Assembly (NCBI GenBank): GCA_907165275.2
Contig: OU015650.1
Coordinates: forward strand, 1,580,001-1,644,000
Length of the DNA: 64,000 nucleotides
Origin: Zygaena filipendulae
Lineage: Eukaryota > Arthropoda > Insecta > Lepidoptera > Zygaenidae
Direction of reading: 5' to 3'
Shown here: positions 1-11,142 of the stretch, piece by piece
Position numbering within the stretch: the first letter of the stretch is position 1
Layout: every line of letters starts with the position of its first letter
The notes under the pieces: generated by a model
Databases searched by the model: none
What the model saw: the letters and a program-made list of their open reading frames with translations, nothing else
Told to the model about the DNA's origin: nothing
Made by a program: the position numbers and the translations under genes

Positions 1-1705
1 TACATTCTATGATTTGTTGTGCCGGAATAAAAACTGCAATACATATGACATGAGAAGTTACCTATGTAGTGTTCCAATATTTTTTTTTCAAGTTTTTACG
101 TAATACTTGTTCAAACCAACAGACAAATTTTCCAGAAGTGATCTAAATGGATTCTATAACATTAGATCATTTGACGTCTCATGCCATTTTTATGAAATAT
201 TAGGTCAATATACTAGTTTCAGGTCAAGCTCTCAGTTTTATTATTAATATATACAAGCTTTTCGCTGCGGCTTCACCCTCGTTTATTTGGGAGTGCCTCG
301 AAATCCATTCTTAGCTGACGTTCCTACCTATAAAGTATTTGCGTGCATACCTACCAAATTTCAGTTTGATAAGCAGTATTCGAGATTTCATGAGTTTAGT
401 TAGTAAGTAATCTTTCCCTTTTATACCTACAGTTAAAGAAGATAACAAATTTAGATATTATGTCTAAACTATCAATATATAAGATGTCATTTATACCAAC
501 AGACAAACATCAACTAGTCGAAGACTCTGTCGACACTATGGCCCAAATTGGCAATTAGGTTCTAATAGTTGGTCCTTTAGCTGGAAATTAGTGATATCTA
601 CTCGTAGACGCTGACACAGCATGTTGCTAGCTCAAATAGGCTAAAGCTAATTTGGGTCTTAGTCTGTGATTGTTACTGCATCCCATTCTCCGAGTAAAGT
701 TTTGTCTCTACTTTCTTATTTACGGATAAAGAGACGAATCCTTATCTACAGCTAACGAAATGCTGTAGATAAGGAAGCAATCTTAGTGTGATTTGTGTAT
801 GATTTTATATTTTTACGATTATACGGTGTTATAGGTTTGCCTTTGCCTCAAATGCTCGACGACATACAATTAAAGTTAAAAACAAAAAGGAATACGGAAA
901 AGTAAATAATTGGAATTATGTATTTTAGTTAAGAATTTTCTAAGAAAAATTGAATTCCTTTAAGCCCATCCGCCACATTCTCTTTCGCATTCACTCTCGC
1001 TGACGAAGTTATTGACGTTGGCCAAAGGTGTGGCGCAGTGGTTCGACCAACGGATCAGAAAGCACTTTTTCGTCGCCCAATCATATACGTACCTGAAAAA
1101 AAAAACACTCTTACTGAAGGGTCGATCGCTATCGCTATATTTCGGACCGAACCTCCAAAGGTAAGTATATCAAAACAAAAAGCCAAATCCAAAAATATTA
1201 ACGTGAACATTTTTCATGTCATGTTTATTATTTTAACAAAAACGTTTCAACTCGGTGAATGATTGATCGAAATTGAACTTTTTAACAATAAAAATAACAT
1301 GGCATCGCTGTTATTTTTACCAAGCTATAGTATTCCTTTGTCAATTGTTTACATTGTATAAACTTCATTATTGACCCGTTGCTCACCCACTTTAATAATG
1401 TTACTTAAAACATATTTTATTTCGTTCAGAAAAATTAAATACACTTCTAATAATAAAGTAATAACGATATGGCATATAGATTAGGTAGGTAGTGCCCTTG
1501 CGCTTCGCTTGGCGGGAGCGCGTAGTGCCCCCAGATTCTTCGTTTAGATGCAAGTAATGTCTAATATCTTCTGTACCAGACAATTTAATACATATTAGTA
1601 TACAAATAGTAGAATATTACCAGTGAGTGAGCAACATTTGCTAAATCGCGAAAATGTTGATGTTCCATCAACATACATATAAAATAACATAATGCCTGCC
1701 ACTAA
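1..1705. other. AT-rich intergenic DNA
   Basis: No convincing exon, RNA gene or complete transposon is visible. Around 250..420 a worn hairpin-repeat remnant in minus orientation can be followed (a decayed GC-rich 3' end and then the usual body). Around 1028..1060 there is a short tRNA A-box-like stretch that could be a SINE remnant but has no matching B box. Short open frames here have no recognisable content. Confidence 0.5.
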
Positions 1706-1797
1706 ACTATAACCTAGCCAAATGGTTGACTGGTGGAGAATGCCTCAGGCATTAAGTCCGCCTTTTGTATGATGAAGTGCAATAAAGTTCTTTAAGT
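1706..1797 (+). repeat. LINE-type 3' end fragment
   Basis: A stretch containing GACTGGTGGAGAATGCC and then a run ending in a polyadenylation-like GCAATAAAG. A diverged copy of the same text occurs at about 55858..55945, so this is dispersed. It looks like the 3' end of a non-LTR element; a Lep1-like repeat follows it directly. Confidence 0.45.
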
Positions 1798-2020
1798 CCT
1801 ACTAATATTATAAATGTGAAAGTGTGGATGTTTGAATGTTTAGATTTTTGGATGTTTGGATGTTTGTTACTCAATCACGCAAAAACGGCTGAACTGGTTT
1901 GGATAAAATTTGGCATGCACGTTGTCAGGGGTACAGAGAAGGACATAGAGTACTTTTTATCACGGAATTCCCGCGGGAACTCCGAAATTACCGCGGGTGA
2001 AACCGCGGGGCACAGCTAGT
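1798..2020 (+). mobile_element. Lep1-like hairpin repeat, full length
   Basis: Begins TCCTACTAATATTATAAA and ends with the hairpin CCGCGG-GTGAAA-CCGCGG followed by GGCACAGCTAGT. A subterminal hairpin, a CTAGT end and no terminal inverted repeats are the layout expected of a non-autonomous Helitron-like element. This copy carries a repeated GGATGTTTG-type microsatellite near its 5' end. Confidence 0.65.
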
Positions 2021-2100
2021 AAATAAATAAACAAATAGACATAATATCTGTTTTGAAGAATCATCGTCAATACCCAAACCGAACAGTTTTTAAACACACA

Positions 2101-2124
2101 GTTCCTAGACCTAGGTCTAGGAAC
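2101..2124. repeat. 24-bp perfect palindrome
   Basis: The 24 bases are their own reverse complement (half-site GTTCCTAGACCT). There is no spacer, so it can form a cruciform or bind a symmetric dimer. No gene or element is recognisable next to it. Confidence 0.8.
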
Positions 2125-2868
2125 TTAAAAGCACAATTTTGTTCATTTGTTTTATTACCGTTCAACGTGCGGGAATCGGTCTCTAGCCGCATATTCTATT
2201 AGGCAATGCAGTTCCTTAGGTTTCTTTTGACATTCTTCAGAAGGCACTGAAAAAATAAATTCACTTTTATTATGATAATAATTTTATAGTTTTGCCCTAA
2301 ATAATTGCTCATAGAGAATCGAGAATCCAGTGTGTAGTACAACATTGTACATCGTACAATATTTTGAAGGAAAATTAATATTTTTATTAGTCACTATACT
2401 AGTTATTCGTAAGTAATACATAGCAATAGTGTCTAAAAGTTAATAATCCATAAAATAGGATAAATATTGTATCTACAATTCCTCCGGTTATATTTTGTAA
2501 TTATCGACTGTATAACTTTCATATAAATCATAGTATTGTCATTGACCGTAGATACCTACATCTATTTAAATTACTAAAACTAGATAAACTGTAGATACAA
2601 AATATTAATGAACCTTTTTCTTACCGGCTTCTAGATGAAGAATCAGTGATATTAAAACAGCGATAAGAAAAGTAAACTTCATTTATATATTAAAGGTTAT
2701 CACTATTTATCAATGGGAATTATATGTATATTTTTTTATTATCTACTATTTTCTGAGCAGATGTGTCGCCGTTAACGGTCGATAAAGTACTTTGAGTACT
2801 TGTAATAATATTCATGTTAAATTAAGTTTTCATTGTCATCTTATATAAAATACCTAAGAGTAAATTAA

Positions 2869-3853
2869 AACAGGTTGTTGTAAATTCGTCACATTCTATA
2901 AATTCCATACATTGAAAGTAAATTCGTCACAAGCATTAAAAATATGTGTTAATTCGTCACAGGTTGGTAAAAGTTATTGTAAATTCGTCACAAATCTTTA
3001 TTTTACATCATATTTTTTGCTTAAAGTAGCGTTAGCAAGCAAAATTGTACACGCTATCACGTGCTCGCTCTCGCACTCGCTGTATCTCTTTCTAAACGTC
3101 TCGGTCTACGCATCTAACAATGTATTAGCGTAGTGACAGTGCCTCCCTTGACTTTGTCGATGTGCGTGTGCTGATTTGTTTTAAATGTAGGTAATCTGTA
3201 TAAATAAATTTTCTGAAAAAATGATCAAAATCAACCGGATATAAGCTCGGGTGTATCATAATATTGAATGCTATAGTACAAATCATTACGAAACTTTACT
3301 ATCTAACTAAAAGGTGGGAGAGTCTCCCCTTAGAGAGAGAGAGAGTTCGACAGATTTCCCATAGATTCCCTTCAAATAAAATTGTTTTGCGAATTTAGAA
3401 TTGAAAATAAATATAAACTTCTTTTTAAATAATAATACTCTTGTATTGCACCTGAAGTTGAAGCTATATACGTACATTTGTCAAATAGATATATTTTTCA
3501 ACTCGAATATCACACAAAGATATCACTTACCTACCTACCTAAACTTCAATCACAAAAAAAAATGAACAGGACTTTAGTTTTTTCTTAAATTTTTATAATT
3601 TTTCGCACTTAAGAACTGAATTTTTCAAATCACATTCAAAAAAACTGAAAGGGGACGGCAAAAGTTTTTAGATATGGCCATATTATGTACTCATTTCTAC
3701 CGGTTTTTTTTTTACTATCCGTACGAAAAAAAACAATGCGACAAATTTATAACTATCAAAATTAATATATTGGAAAACATTAGAACTGTGAAAAATTTAC
3801 ACATACTTTTTCTCGTGACGAATTAACTTTGTGACGAATTTACAACAACCGGG
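2869..3853. mobile_element. piggyBac-type non-autonomous DNA element
   Basis: The 985-bp element lies between two TTAA sites (2865..2868 and 3854..3857). The right end reads inward CCCGGTTGTTGTAAATTCG; the left end matches from GGTTGTTGTAAATTCG on, with its outermost bases changed. TTAA duplication plus CCC-type termini is the piggyBac signature. The left end carries four copies of TAAATTCGTCAC or a close variant (2881, about 2919, 2949, 2980) and the right end two inverted copies (about 3815 and 3832), which look like transposase-binding iterons. No transposase frame is present. The GC-richer centre around 3048..3130 is unexplained. Confidence 0.65.
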
Positions 3854-4291
3854 TTAATCTTGTCGTTTGATATTATTAGAATCAATCGTTATATTGGGGT
3901 CAAATTTTATAATACCTACATAATATTTGTTTGTTGAAAGAGTTTATCTTTATTATACTTAATTCTAATACGGATTTACTTACTTTGCATCGCATTGTGT
4001 GTACCGTACCTACTGTGTCGTCTTGGATCTGTATTAAAACCGATACTACCAACTTGATGCTGATGCAACACATTTAATATTTTATGTTATCCTTACATAC
4101 CTCCGCCACGTGTCTGACTGTCTGTACGCGATAAATTTAGGTATAGGTACTCCAACTTCACTCATAAACATGCTGAGGCAGTGACGGTTTTGGTCATGGG
4201 GACGCACTACAAAAACAATGTATCTTTCTATATCTGTCATTTGTACTCATAATATTGTCATTTATGTATTTAATAATTTTTTTGTTAAATC

Positions 4292-4486
4292 ATCTATACT
4301 AATATTATAAAGAGTAAAAGTTTGTGAGTTTGTGACGTTGTAGGGGGTCTCTGGACCTACTGAACCGATTTTGAAAATTCTTTCACTTATAGAAATCTAC
4401 AGTGATCCTGAGTGTCATTGGTATTTTTTATTCCGGAACTCCCACGGAAACTCCGAATTTCCCGCGGGTAAAACCACGGAGAACAG
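4292..4486 (+). mobile_element. Lep1-like repeat, first of a tandem pair
   Basis: Starts with the TACTAATATTATAAA head and ends CCGCGGGTAAAACCACGG then AACAGCTAT. The internal text (CTGAACCGATTTTGAAAATT) belongs to the subfamily seen again at 15684 and, inverted, at 23356 and 54282. Confidence 0.6.
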
Positions 4487-4637
4487 CTATCTCTGGATCT
4501 ACTGAACCGATTTTGAAAATTCTTTCACTTATTGATAGGAAGCTAAAGTGATCCTGAGTGACATAGAGTACTTTTATCCCGGAATCCCCGCGGGAACTTC
4601 GAAATAACCACGGGTGAAACCGCGGGGGTCAGCTAGT
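4487..4637 (+). repeat. Lep1-like repeat, head-less second copy
   Basis: Directly follows the preceding copy and repeats its body from CTCTGGATCTACTGAACC to the 3' hairpin and CAGCTAGT. It lacks the 5' head. Tandem copies sharing a 3' end are typical of rolling-circle insertion, although unequal exchange would look the same. Confidence 0.6.
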
Positions 4638-4659
4638 GTTTGTATAAAATAATTGTAAT

Positions 4660-4990
4660 GGGCATGTTGACTAATTTTTGTTTTTAGTCCGTCTTGTAGA
4701 TTATTAAAAAATATTGGACACGTATTTTTTCTTTTTTACGTAATCAAAAAATAACGGCGATATAATGAGTTGAAATTCCGCGTGACGTCACTATTCTGAC
4801 AGTTTGTATGGCGGTTTTAGCGGTTAGTGACGTTACGACCCCTTCATCCTAAACTTTAATACGCTTTATCTCTGTATATTTTAATTTATTTAAAAAACCA
4901 AAAAATACTGTGTCTGTGTCTATTGTTTTTTTATTTTCTAACTGACGGACTAATTAGAATTTTGATTTTCAAAAGTAGTCCACATCCCTA
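4660..4990 (+). mobile_element. MITE, GGGCATGTTGACT family, copy 1
   Basis: Both ends carry the inverted motif GGGCATGTTGACT / AGTCCACATCCC. The interior has inverted CCGTC-containing arms and a GC-containing core with TGACGTCA. Four more copies lie at 41821, 49845, 54898 and 57648. No coding capacity; superfamily not assigned. Confidence 0.6.
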
Positions 4991-5332
4991 TTGTGTTGTC
5001 TCTGTTTCCAAATAAATGCCTTTTCTTTCTTCTTTCTTTCTTTTTTTCAATGAATTTCTTTCTTTGGTTACTACACCAACTAAATTCTGTTCGATTTAGA
5101 ACAAGATACTAAAAGACAAGTGTTTAACTGTTTCACTGCTATTAAGCAGAACTTCGTCGTGTGTTCCTGAAACTGTGAAACAGTATAAAGTTGTTACTTG
5201 TTTGTGGAGGCGCAATCTAACTTGAAATTGATTTAAAGTTCCACGAAGTCTCGTTAACTTCACGATGTGAAACTTCGTCGTCATATTTAATACCTACTTA
5301 CGGGAAAAAAAAGGAAAAATATTAAAAAGTAC

Positions 5333-5438
5333 AGCTCCCCGTGACAGTGTTTCCACTGCCGTGACCAGGATTCGAACCTGGGTTACTACGGCCACAACGT
5401 AGGGTCCTAACCACTAGACGATCACGGCTATCGGAGCT
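5333..5438 (-). repeat. tRNA-His cassette, copy 1
   Basis: A 106-bp unit running from AGCTCCGATAG upstream of the tRNA to CACGGGGAGCT downstream, then a T-run. The same unit surrounds the tRNAs at 25770..25875 and 50355..50460, with only a few differences outside the tRNA. Confidence 0.7.
5357..5428 (-). tRNA. tRNA-His (anticodon GTG)
   Basis: The minus strand gives a 72-base cloverleaf. The acceptor stem is GCCGTGA with TCACGGC, followed by discriminator A. The D arm includes the A box TAGTGGTTAGG, the anticodon loop is TTGTGGC, and the T arm carries GGTTCGAATCC. CCA is not encoded, as expected in a eukaryote. An RNA polymerase III T-run terminator lies 30 to 35 bases downstream. All 72 bases match the other two tRNA-His genes in the window. 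Confidence 0.9.
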
Positions 5439-5614
5439 AGTGATGGTACTGACCAAAACGACAGTCGGTTTGTACGTCGCATTGCAGATGTGGAGCACTT
5501 GCACAAAAAATCTACCTGCATTATATAATTTTACACGCTCCGTTGACGGTGATCTATAAAGCCGAAATGAAACGTGACCGGCGCTTTTTGAAGATATGGT
5601 AGTCATCTGGTAGT

Positions 5615-5931
5615 CTACACAAGCGAAAGCGAGTTTGTTTATTTGTTTGTTTGTTACACTTTCATGCATCAACGGCTTAACCGATCATCATGAAATTTTG
5701 CATACACATTGTCAGCGGTACAGAGAAGCACGTAGGGTACTTTTGTCCCGGAACTCCCGGGGGAACTCCGAAATTTACGCGGGTAAAATAAAAGGATATC
5801 TTTTGGTACAAAGCCAAAACAATATAAAATGCTGGTCTATTATTTCTACAAGACGGACTAAATAGAATTTTTTATTTCATACCCCGGATACAAGCCTCTT
5901 ACGCTGGTGAAACCGCGGGGCACAGCTAGTT
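5615..5931 (+). repeat. Chimeric Lep1-like repeat with internal insertion
   Basis: The first part has the usual body (CCGATCATCATGAAATTTTG through the GGTACAGAGAAG motif and the CCCGGAACTCC motif). The hairpin is then interrupted from about 5785, and the 3' end resumes near 5905 with GGTGAAACCGCGG and CACAGCTAGT. The interruption contains a CTACAAGACGGACTAAATAG stretch matching the GGGCATGTTGACT MITE family, so a MITE fragment probably sits inside. Confidence 0.5.
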
Positions 5932-6106
5932 ATGTATATCTATTCAGCAAGAACTAAGTTTGAAGCAAAGAATAGAGATTATGTAAAGAAGCGACACTCT
6001 CCGGCTCCCACCAATTTCATGCCTCCTCATACCCCACGAAGTTTCTTGGAAGTTCCGGGGAAAGCAATTGACACATGTAGAATCTATACATGTGACAATT
6101 ATTTAC

Positions 6107-6141
6107 CTCAGACGAAATAAAAACTCTTTATTTCGTCTGAG
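6107..6141. repeat. Perfect 15-bp hairpin
   Basis: CTCAGACGAAATAAA at 6107..6121 pairs perfectly with 6127..6141 across a 5-base loop. Just upstream a second, weaker inverted repeat (ACACATGT / ACATGTGA) lies at about 6070..6098. No RNA gene class fits. Confidence 0.6.
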
Positions 6142-6458
6142 TTATTCACTGAATGATTTGGAGATTCAACCCTAAAGTAAGCGAAAAAGGTTGAAATCGC
6201 GGGTATATGTAGGTAACAGCATCTATACAGGTGAATTTGTATATTTTCGGATTTCAGATCGTTAATTCAGCCGATATCGAAATTCTGATTAAAGTAAAAA
6301 CAAGATTAGATACTAAAAAATATTATACTTTTTATCTCGAAATGCTTGAACATAAACAGCGAGTTACGGAAATTCCAGATGTGATTGAATAAAAAAGGAA
6401 CTGACTTATGACAATCTTTTGAGCTGTAGTACCTACAGGTTCGACGCGTGCTAGGCTT

Positions 6459-6807
6459 TTGGCCATGGGTGAGCATGAGGCCGGCTACTGGCTCCACGCG
6501 TACCCTTCGTCAAATACAGGAACATTTGTTGAGCCTGACACGCTCCGAATCGCAACCTGTCTATGGCTTGGGGTACTAGGCTCTGAATATGATTTTGTCC
6601 CATGCGGTCTCGAGACCCTTGGTCCGTGGATTCCAAGCGCTACAAGGCTTTTTAAGGAAATAGTAAAAAGTTTAGTCGACATCACAGGAGACCGAAGAGC
6701 TGGCAGCTACCTCGGATAAAGAATTAGTCTAGTTTTTCAAAGGGGGAACGCTGCCAGTATCTTCGGAACCTTGCCTAAAGGGTCTCCTTTTAATAATATA
6801 TTTTAGC
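6459..6807 (+). pseudogene. Broken retroelement polyprotein C-terminal fragment
   Basis: An open frame of 86 codons ends at a stop near 6719, but the same frame continues RISLVFQRGNAAS and GTLPKG to a second stop near 6807. The first part (YPSSNTGTFVEPDTLRIAT) and the later part (GLETLGPW, VDITGDRRAGSYL) resemble separate sections of a C-terminal region often seen in reverse-transcriptase retroelements of animals. They appear joined by an internal deletion. The premature stop and deletion make it non-functional. The family is from memory and would need a protein search. Confidence 0.5.
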
Positions 6808-6809
6808 CT

Positions 6810-8055
6810 AATATTATTATTTTTGATATTTAAGAGATTATTATAATAAATGTAATCTACAGGTTGTTCAAAAAGGGATTGATATTTGACTTTATTCACT
6901 ATATGTGTATTTAAAAAAGGTTAGAGTTATAGTTAAATAATGTAAATAAAGAGATATTTTTTTGTACCTATTAGGTATTTTGTACACAATAATTTAATAA
7001 TTTAATAATTTTAATAATTAATAATTTACGCACAATAATTTTATTTCGCATGCAGTCTTATTTTATCTTCTCTGCATTTCACTGTCTTTTCGGAATTTAA
7101 TTATTTTGCGACATAGCGATCTGAAATGAAAACAGGTAATCTGTAGGTATGAACGGTATTTTCATTGTAATTATGAACCAAAGAAGCTACATCGTCATCA
7201 TATTAACATCTCAGATTTTCTTCTCGCGTTTAAATGACTACGTATTTTATTTGACACAGATTCATTTGGGATTTAAGGAATAAATAAGACACCGAATAAA
7301 ATATACAATGAGGCACACCTTTAAAAGAGACAATTTTATCCTTTTATTCACACTTTATTTCTGTCGTGCTGAGTATTTTAATAAAGATAGATTTTTACCC
7401 AAAAGGTTTACACGAAAAAGGTTTTTTGAATAGATCTTGGGGCAACGCTAAGCATTTGTTATTCATGAATTTTCTTTTCCTTTCCTCAGGTATTCGTTAC
7501 ATGATACTTCTGCTATGGCATTATGAATCTTAATGTGATATAATATATAATCATAATGAGATAGTTACTAGTTCTAGGTAATACCTACCTTGAAGTTTCA
7601 TGAGATATATATACGTACTAGTATTACTGATATTAATATTAGGCGGTGTAAGTTTTAGTGAGGGATCGTATTCAGTGTTCGATTCATCTCAAATATAATA
7701 ACTAAATAAAAAAATAATATTTAACCATCCATGAAAAAATATCATTCATGAAATTAGAAAGCGCAAGTTGCCAACGCAACAAAGGAGCATACCCTAAGGG
7801 ATATTCAACGCCCCCTTTCCTTTGTATTTTGCTGACCTGAGTCTAAAATTCAAATATAAGGTCAATCACCCGCGTAAAACCACGTTTTCATTCAAGTTTT
7901 CTCTGTGATTTGTTGATATTTTTTTATTCATATTTTTGTTAGTAACAATATGTAAGGGTGAATTAAAAATTGATAATATAACATCTCTTATTTAAGGTTC
8001 AGTCTGGCTTACGGCGGCGGGCGATACGAGACGCGGCCTTGTACTCACCCTGTGT
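6810..8055. other. AT-rich intergenic DNA
   Basis: Mostly A+T with short runs such as repeated TTTAATAA near 6990..7030. No exon, RNA or element ends recognised. Confidence 0.5.
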
Positions 8056-8277
8056 CCTTATTCACTATGACCAACAACACTCCTTGCCCATACCGCGCGT
8101 CCTAAAAACACAATCCCAAATGCGCCAGATGCGAAAATATTAGAAATTAATATACTGTATGCTATAAGAAACATTGTAAACGTATTCTTTTGTAGTGAAA
8201 CTGCTTTAAGTACGAGGGAAATCTATTTTTGTTGCGCGTTATCTTAACGCAGCGTGTTATAGTCATAGTGAATAAGG
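8056..8277. mobile_element. MITE with 16-bp perfect inverted ends
   Basis: CCTTATTCACTATGAC at 8056..8071 is exactly inverted at 8262..8277, giving a 222-bp element. The interior is non-coding, with a GC-containing left part. Flanks do not show a clear target duplication, so the superfamily stays open. Confidence 0.6.
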
Positions 8278-8401
8278 GTCCCGATGAAGGGCTATCGAAG
8301 AGGCTGAAACATGTTTGATGATCGATTTACCACGACTAAGTAGCTGTAGTTAGAGGTGTTATTAATTTGAAGGCTCTGCTCACGTAGTATTTGGTACATA
8401 C

Positions 8402-9107
8402 CAGTGGCGAAGGGTGAAATATTGAGAGAGGCAAGCCGGAAATCTATTTGGTACCTACTATAAATACGTAGTTTTAACTTAATATACTATCTACTTACCG
8501 CAAATACCTAATTTCAACGTACGACTGCGTAACTGCTTTCACTATCACTACACACAACAACAAAAAAATCCAACTATAATATCTTATAATCACTATTTAA
8601 TACCAAGAAATAAATTCTGATGCGTTGACACTAACTAATAAATTCAAATACCTCAATTTTTCCGTCATAAATTCAAGTTACGGACCAATAAGGATATTAG
8701 TTGAGACAGCAATAGAAAATGCGTGCGCGTGAGCGAGAAGGAGGGAGTAACTCGGTTTGCAGCGGCTTACCGAAGTGGCTACTTTAGCCGGCTGCCTGCG
8801 ACCTTGATGTGACGTCACGGCATTATTTTGTATGGAAGTTTAACTGCCAAAAAGCCGATCGCGCCAGTGGCTTATTTTACAACAATTTGTTGTTGAAGAG
8901 CAAATTTTGTTGATAGTTTTTGGCGTTTTGTAATGTTTTCTATTCAGTAGAGATAATTTTTGTAGTATTTCAGTAGATTCTACTGAAATGCTTACTACAA
9001 AAATTACTGATTGTGCCATTTCTAAATTACGGTAGAGAGAGTGGTTGTGTTCCCAACTTCTGAAGGGAAGCCGGTGGGAATCGGCTTGTACGGTACCTTC
9101 GCCACTG
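8402..9107. mobile_element. hAT-type non-autonomous element
   Basis: The ends are CAGTGGCGAAGG and its inverse. The element is flanked by a perfect 8-bp duplication GTACATAC (8394..8401 and 9108..9115). An 8-bp target duplication with CAGTGGCG-type ends is diagnostic of hAT transposons. At 706 bp with no open frame it is non-autonomous. A strong internal hairpin occurs at about 8949..9009 (TTTCAGTAG-ATT-CTACTGAAA with flanking pairs). Confidence 0.75.
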
Positions 9108-9134
9108 GTACATACTGAAGCTTATAATAGGGTG

Positions 9135-9555
9135 TAGGGTTGCCAGGCGTCCGGATAAAGCCGGACGTGGTTAGGTTTTTTGATTGCGTGTCCGGCCAAA
9201 ATAAACTGTCCGGCTTGTCCGGTTTTTGTTAGGCTTTTTACATTTCGCAAACGAGCGAGCGCCGAGCGTACAATAAAGTACTTAGACTGATTTGGCATTT
9301 GATTTTTTTTATATTCCATTAGAATTATACAAAATTTATAGTAATCATCAAAAAAGTTTGATTTTAAATACAATTTTTTTGTCGTACCTATTAAGTACGC
9401 TTGTACTTATTTTATCTTTATGGTATCAAATAAACTTTTTTCTATTCTATTAGATTGTAATACTTCCCCAGTAATGTAGGGTGTCCGGCCTTTCTACCCA
9501 AATGTCCGGGCAAACTGGCTGGTCTGTCCGGCTATTTTGTGACCTGGCAACCCTG
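9135..9555. mobile_element. hAT-type MITE, AGGGTTGCCAGG family, copy 1
   Basis: Ends are TAGGGTTGCCAGG and CCTGGCAACCCTG, with a perfect 8-bp duplication ATAGGGTG (9127..9134 and 9556..9563). The GTCCGGC motif recurs at both ends. Compared with the copy at 20352, it carries extra sequence at about 9410..9455 (GTATCAAATAAACTTTTTTC then TTCTATTCTATT). That extra stretch matches the flank of the large pentanucleotide array. Confidence 0.7.
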
Positions 9556-9563
9556 ATAGGGTG

Positions 9564-10327
9564 TCAAGTTGTCATAATATCATCATTAATACATATAAAT
9601 CATTGCGATGCTCTTATTGATCGCATTCACTTAAACGGTAAACCATTCAATCATTTTCTCTTATAAGTATAACAATTTTGGTTCTCTAAAATAAGAATTG
9701 AGACACGCAATAAAAAATCTGACGTCAGCGGTTTCATTCTAAATTCCAAAATTGATTATCATATTAAGCTGATTTAACACGTCAAAGGCATTTTGTCATA
9801 AGCATATACGTTCAAAATGCCGGCATTTTTTAAACGGAGAAATTATACAACTTCCCCGCAACATTTACCTAGATAAACCTACCTATACAGTATACAGGAT
9901 GTGTCAGTTATGGATCGTGTATATTCTGAAAGATTTGAGTAATTAGGGTACCTATTTCATCCGTTTAATGTTACAAGTCTGGAGTTCCTGAGAGAATCTC
10001 GAATTTGATGTGAATGAAAGCACGGTTTTCGTAAACAATCAAAATCGAAGTCAAAATAAAAGCAAAGAGAAAGAAACAAAATTGAATATACCTAGTGATA
10101 AAATCTTTTGCTAAGACATTTTCCTTATAGCGGGACATTGTAGCTGCGCACCTAAATCTTATCTCTGCTACATTACGCGGCGCACAATAGTTGTGACTTG
10201 TGACAGACCCACATTCTTCAGCAGGCGGCCTTGAAGCAATATTCTCTTTGGAGATAATATCATGCGACCAAAGTATACTCGTAATTCAACTTAGGCCGAA
10301 ACTCTGATGAAACGTTTACAATTATAG
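9564..10327. other. Intergenic DNA, no element recognised
   Basis: AT-rich single-copy-looking sequence. No splice-bounded coding stretch, tRNA or inverted ends seen. Confidence 0.45.
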
Positions 10328-10580
10328 CTAAACTAGCTGTTCCGCGCGGTGTCACCCGCGATAATTTCAAAGTTCCCGCGGAATTGTTCCATACAAACTT
10401 TGCAACCCCTTTACATCCCCTTAGGGGTTGAATTTTCAAAAATCCTCTCTTTTTGGATGCCTACATCATACAAAGAACACACCCTCTAAGTTTCAGGTCT
10501 CTACGACCAGCGGTTTAGGCTGTGCTTTGATCCATCAGTCATTCAGGACAAAGCATTTTATATGTATAGATATGAGAAAG
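10328..10580 (-). mobile_element. Lep1-like repeat, CATTCAGGACAAAG subfamily
   Basis: The 3' end (ACTAGCTGTTCCGCGCGG) is at the left, the 5' end (CAGTCATTCAGGACAAAG, then AT-rich) at the right. The internal CCCCTTAGGGGTTGAATTTT palindrome is shared with the copies at 16588 and 37975. Confidence 0.6.
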
Positions 10581-10618
10581 CAGAATTTAACAGTATAATT
10601 TATGTTATTTATGTAACA

Positions 10619-10840
10619 CTAGTTGTGCCCCGCGGTTTCACCCGCGTTTCTTTCAGAGTTCCCGCGGGAATTCCGGGTTAAAAAGTACCCTATGTGTTAA
10701 TCTGATGTATATTAAGCTATATTATTGTAAGGTTTCATTTAAATCCATCCAGTAGTTTTTGTGTCAAAGAGTAACAAACATCCATCCATCCACCCATCCA
10801 TACATTCTTACAAACTTTCGCGTTTACAATATTAGTAGGA
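10619..10840 (-). mobile_element. Lep1-like repeat with ATCC microsatellite
   Basis: Full copy from ACTAGTTGTGCCCCGCGG to AATATTAGTAGGA. A (CATC)n run near the 5' end matches the mirror-image (GATG)n runs at 30600 and 31455, showing that this subfamily carries its own microsatellite. Confidence 0.65.
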
Positions 10841-11036
10841 TTATGAATTATTATTAGTATTTAGTAGTACAATTATCAATATTAGTAATATAATTTATGT
10901 AAATAATGTAATATTATGAATTTTAGTATTTAGTATTAGAATTATGAATATTAGTAATATAATTTATGTAATATTATGAATTTTAGTATTTAGTAGTAGA
11001 ATTATGAGTAGTAATATAATTTATGTAATATTATGA
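10841..11036. repeat. About 65-bp AT-rich tandem repeat, three units
   Basis: Three imperfect units built on TTTAGTATTTAGTAGTAGAA and TAGTAATATAATTTATGTAA follow one another directly downstream of a Lep1-like 5' end. Unit lengths vary slightly. Confidence 0.6.
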
Positions 11037-11142
11037 TCCGACTTTGGAAGACCATCAGAAGCTCAGAACAAAGATTTTAGCGATTCTGGAAATATATACA
11101 CACTTTATTGTATAGATAATCGGATGTATATTTTATATAATA

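Noticed and set aside
5322..5672. Minus open frame sharing a peptide with the frame at 25723..26088
   Set aside because: The shared peptide (RDRLVVRTLRCGRSNPGSNP) is the translated tRNA-His cassette, not a protein family.
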